Source: Lachnospiraceae bacterium
Lineage (GTDB): Bacteria > Bacillota > Clostridia > Lachnospirales > Lachnospiraceae
Direction: 5' to 3'
Assembly (NCBI GenBank): GCA_017624855.1
Contig: JAGAMF010000005.1
Span: 666,188 to 730,187, forward strand
Length of the DNA: 64,000 bases
Shown here: in pieces, positions 62,604 through 64,000 of the stretch
Layout of the letters: every line of letters begins with the position of its first letter
Numbering within the stretch: position 1 is the stretch's first letter
Notes under the pieces: generated by a model
What the model was told of the DNA's origin: nothing
What the model saw: only the letters and a program-made list of their open reading frames with translations
The model's database searches: none
Position numbers and translations under genes: made by a program

Positions 62604-63848
62604 ATGAATAAAAAAATTAACATTTCCATCATGGCTATTATCATGGCAGTGTGCGTTATCGGATGCATTGGCAATCCCGGTTCAAGCAATGTAACAGGGC
62701 CGGTCGGGGAACCTGTGAATGAAGTTGTCGTGACTCCGGAAGTAAGCGAAGAAGTATCCGAGGAAGTAAGCGAGGAGAAGACAGAAGAAGTATCCGAGGA
62801 AGTAAGCGAGGAGAAGACAGAAGAAGTATCCGAAGAAGTATCTGAGGAAGTAAGCGAAGAAAAGACAGAAGAAGAGTCCGAGGAAGTAAGTGAAGAAATT
62901 ACTTACGAATTCAATTCTGTGGAGGCTATATCAAAAGTATGTGGTCTCAGAGCAACTGTTCAGGACGATTCGTCTATTTGTTATGTACATACATTTGATG
63001 AGGTGAATCCCTATGATGTAATTTGGGACTACGGCTCTAAATACGAAGAATATGTAGCAGCTTGTGATTGGTCATTAGTATTCGACGCTGATTTTTATAT
63101 GGAGTCTTTTCCTATGTTGGTGCTTCAGTATAATTACGACGAAGAATTATTACTTAGACATTTTCAGACTGTAGGTATTCATGAAGGTCGTCAAGGTTCT
63201 GCAGACTTCAATATTGGTGCATATTTTATGAATTGTAATGATGCTTTATATGATTCATTTGAACATAATTATGAAGGTTATTACCTTTATTACATGCTTA
63301 ATTACGAAACTGAAAAGGATATCAATACAGTCACAAGAAATGATGGTGAGCCTGTAAAGCTTCAGTATGAAACGATTATGACAGCACTTCAGGCCAGAGA
63401 ACTTGCACAAGTTAATGAATATCGTAAAGAAGTTGGCGCTGAACCTCTTATCTACGATGCTGAATTTTCGGCTTTTTCTAATTGGCGTTGTTATATTAAC
63501 TGCGTAGAAAATTGGGATGCACATGATTGGTGTAAGGAAAATATAGATGAGCTTCGCGAGTATATAAAAATTATCAGTTGCGGGAGATATAGTGAAAATA
63601 ATGTAGATGCAAATACCGCAGGGTTGAACGCTTTGTATTATAAGGTTGTACCTAAGGCGGCAGCATACGCAGGTTCACCTTCGCATTATGAGGCTATGGT
63701 TAATACTGATTTTGTATATTTTGGTACATCTAATTATTATATTGGTGAAAATAATCATACTAACCCGGCATTCCAGGAAACATCAAACTATATCAGTTTT
63801 ATCCAGGACACATTTACCGATACTTTGTCAACGCCTACTAACCCATAA
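62604..63848 (+). CDS. CAP-superfamily lipoprotein with Val-Ser-Glu repeats
   Basis: 414 residues with AAGGAG upstream. Lipobox VIGC (Cys about 20) anchors it outside the membrane. A linker of VSEEVSEEKTEE-type repeats (about 48-97) follows, then a middle domain (about 100-240, aromatic-rich, MESFPMLVLQYNYDEELLLRHFQTVGIHEGRQG) that resembles the repeated stretches found in Clostridia cell-surface proteins. The C-terminal part (about 260-410) is CAP/SCP-like: ARELAQVNEYRKEVGAEPLIYD, the NVDANTAG stretch and SPSHYEAMVN with the conserved His. Role unknown. Confidence 0.8.
   Translation: MNKKINISIMAIIMAVCVIGCIGNPGSSNVTGPVGEPVNEVVVTPEVSEEVSEEVSEEKTEEVSEEVSEEKTEEVSEEVSEEVSEEKTEEESEEVSEEITYEFNSVEAISKVCGLRATVQDDSSICYVHTFDEVNPYDVIWDYGSKYEEYVAACDWSLVFDADFYMESFPMLVLQYNYDEELLLRHFQTVGIHEGRQGSADFNIGAYFMNCNDALYDSFEHNYEGYYLYYMLNYETEKDINTVTRNDGEPVKLQYETIMTALQARELAQVNEYRKEVGAEPLIYDAEFSAFSNWRCYINCVENWDAHDWCKENIDELREYIKIISCGRYSENNVDANTAGLNALYYKVVPKAAAYAGSPSHYEAMVNTDFVYFGTSNYYIGENNHTNPAFQETSNYISFIQDTFTDTLSTPTNP
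62751..62900 (+). repeat. Tandem 36-bp coding repeats
   Basis: Two identical 36-base units (62751-62786 and 62787-62822, each starting GAAGTATCCGAGG), then a 48-base variant (62823-62870) and a partial copy. They encode EVSEEVSEEKTE-type units. Recent identical copies and unit length divisible by three suggest slippage-driven length change in the linker. Confidence 0.85.
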
Positions 63849-64000
63849 TTGTTTAATGAAATATATAATTTTTACTCCGACATGAGTATTAAGGGTAGAG
63901 ATGCTGCCGGTTGTGATGAAGGACAAGGCCGGTGAGGCAACTGTCAATTAAAATAATTTTTACGAAACTGTTTATATATATAATATATAATATAATAATA
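63849..64000. other. AT-rich window end without a gene
   Basis: No credible frame; ends in a run of TATATAATATA-type sequence. A short plus-strand frame here is an out-of-frame shadow of the CAP-domain gene. Confidence 0.5.

Overview
The window looks like a chromosomal segment of a spore-forming, strictly anaerobic Clostridia member, most likely Lachnospiraceae. I infer this from moderate-to-low GC, gene content (spoVAD, spoVAE, GerM-type lipoprotein, a CIRCE site, a Gram-positive LexA box, ECF S component, AGGAGG ribosome binding sites) and many lipoproteins with acidic or Pro-Glu linkers. I see no rRNA or tRNA genes and no CRISPR array. Nearly all genes run on the plus strand.

Layout. 1-2.3 kb: 3' end of a large surface protein plus a FecR-domain protein. 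2.4-4.7 kb: radical-SAM/DUF4130 putative DNA-repair pair behind a LexA-controlled promoter. 4.7-9.6 kb: GGDEF protein, CHASE2-adenylate cyclase, birA, phosphatase. 9.7-18.2 kb: dispersed sporulation genes (spoVAD, spoVAE), an EamA transporter, two tandem HsdS-TRD-like/YgjP-metallopeptidase fusions (the second without zinc ligands), a PTS permease, an orphan LytTR regulator. 18.3-23.8 kb: divergent arginine cluster argG / GNAT-argJ-argB-argD around four ArgR-like boxes. 23.8-33.1 kb: orphan solute-binding protein, comEA, a two-component system with a GerMN lipoprotein, comEC, holA. 33.1-36.4 kb: a 3.29-kb transposable element with 17-bp inverted repeats and a 10-bp target duplication, carrying a TraX-family gene and an intact IS4-family transposase; it sits in the loop of what was holA's terminator hairpin. 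36.6-43.9 kb: small hypotheticals, an SH3b/transglutaminase protein, tandem WYL regulators, mutY, ybaK, an ECF S component. 44-53.5 kb: housekeeping genes (glyA, a parvulin, CIRCE-htpG, a PurF homologue lacking the catalytic Cys, carB). 53.7-64 kb: EF-hand protein, MBOAT/SGNH O-acetylation pair, a 750-bp non-coding stretch with a promoter-driven structured RNA candidate and a 150-bp palindrome, GNAT, mrp, and lipoproteins including a CAP-domain protein.

Functional links. argG, argJ, argB and argD supply most of arginine synthesis (argC, argF, argH and carA are not here), with carB providing the carbamoyl-phosphate large subunit. The parvulin and HtpG form a protein-folding neighbourhood. ComEA and ComEC are the DNA-uptake core. 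The MBOAT and SGNH proteins probably acetylate an envelope polymer. Best candidates for new biology are the TRD-metallopeptidase tandem pair, the structured RNA at 57.5-57.8 kb, the SOS-controlled radical-SAM pair, and the terminator-targeting transposon with TraX cargo.
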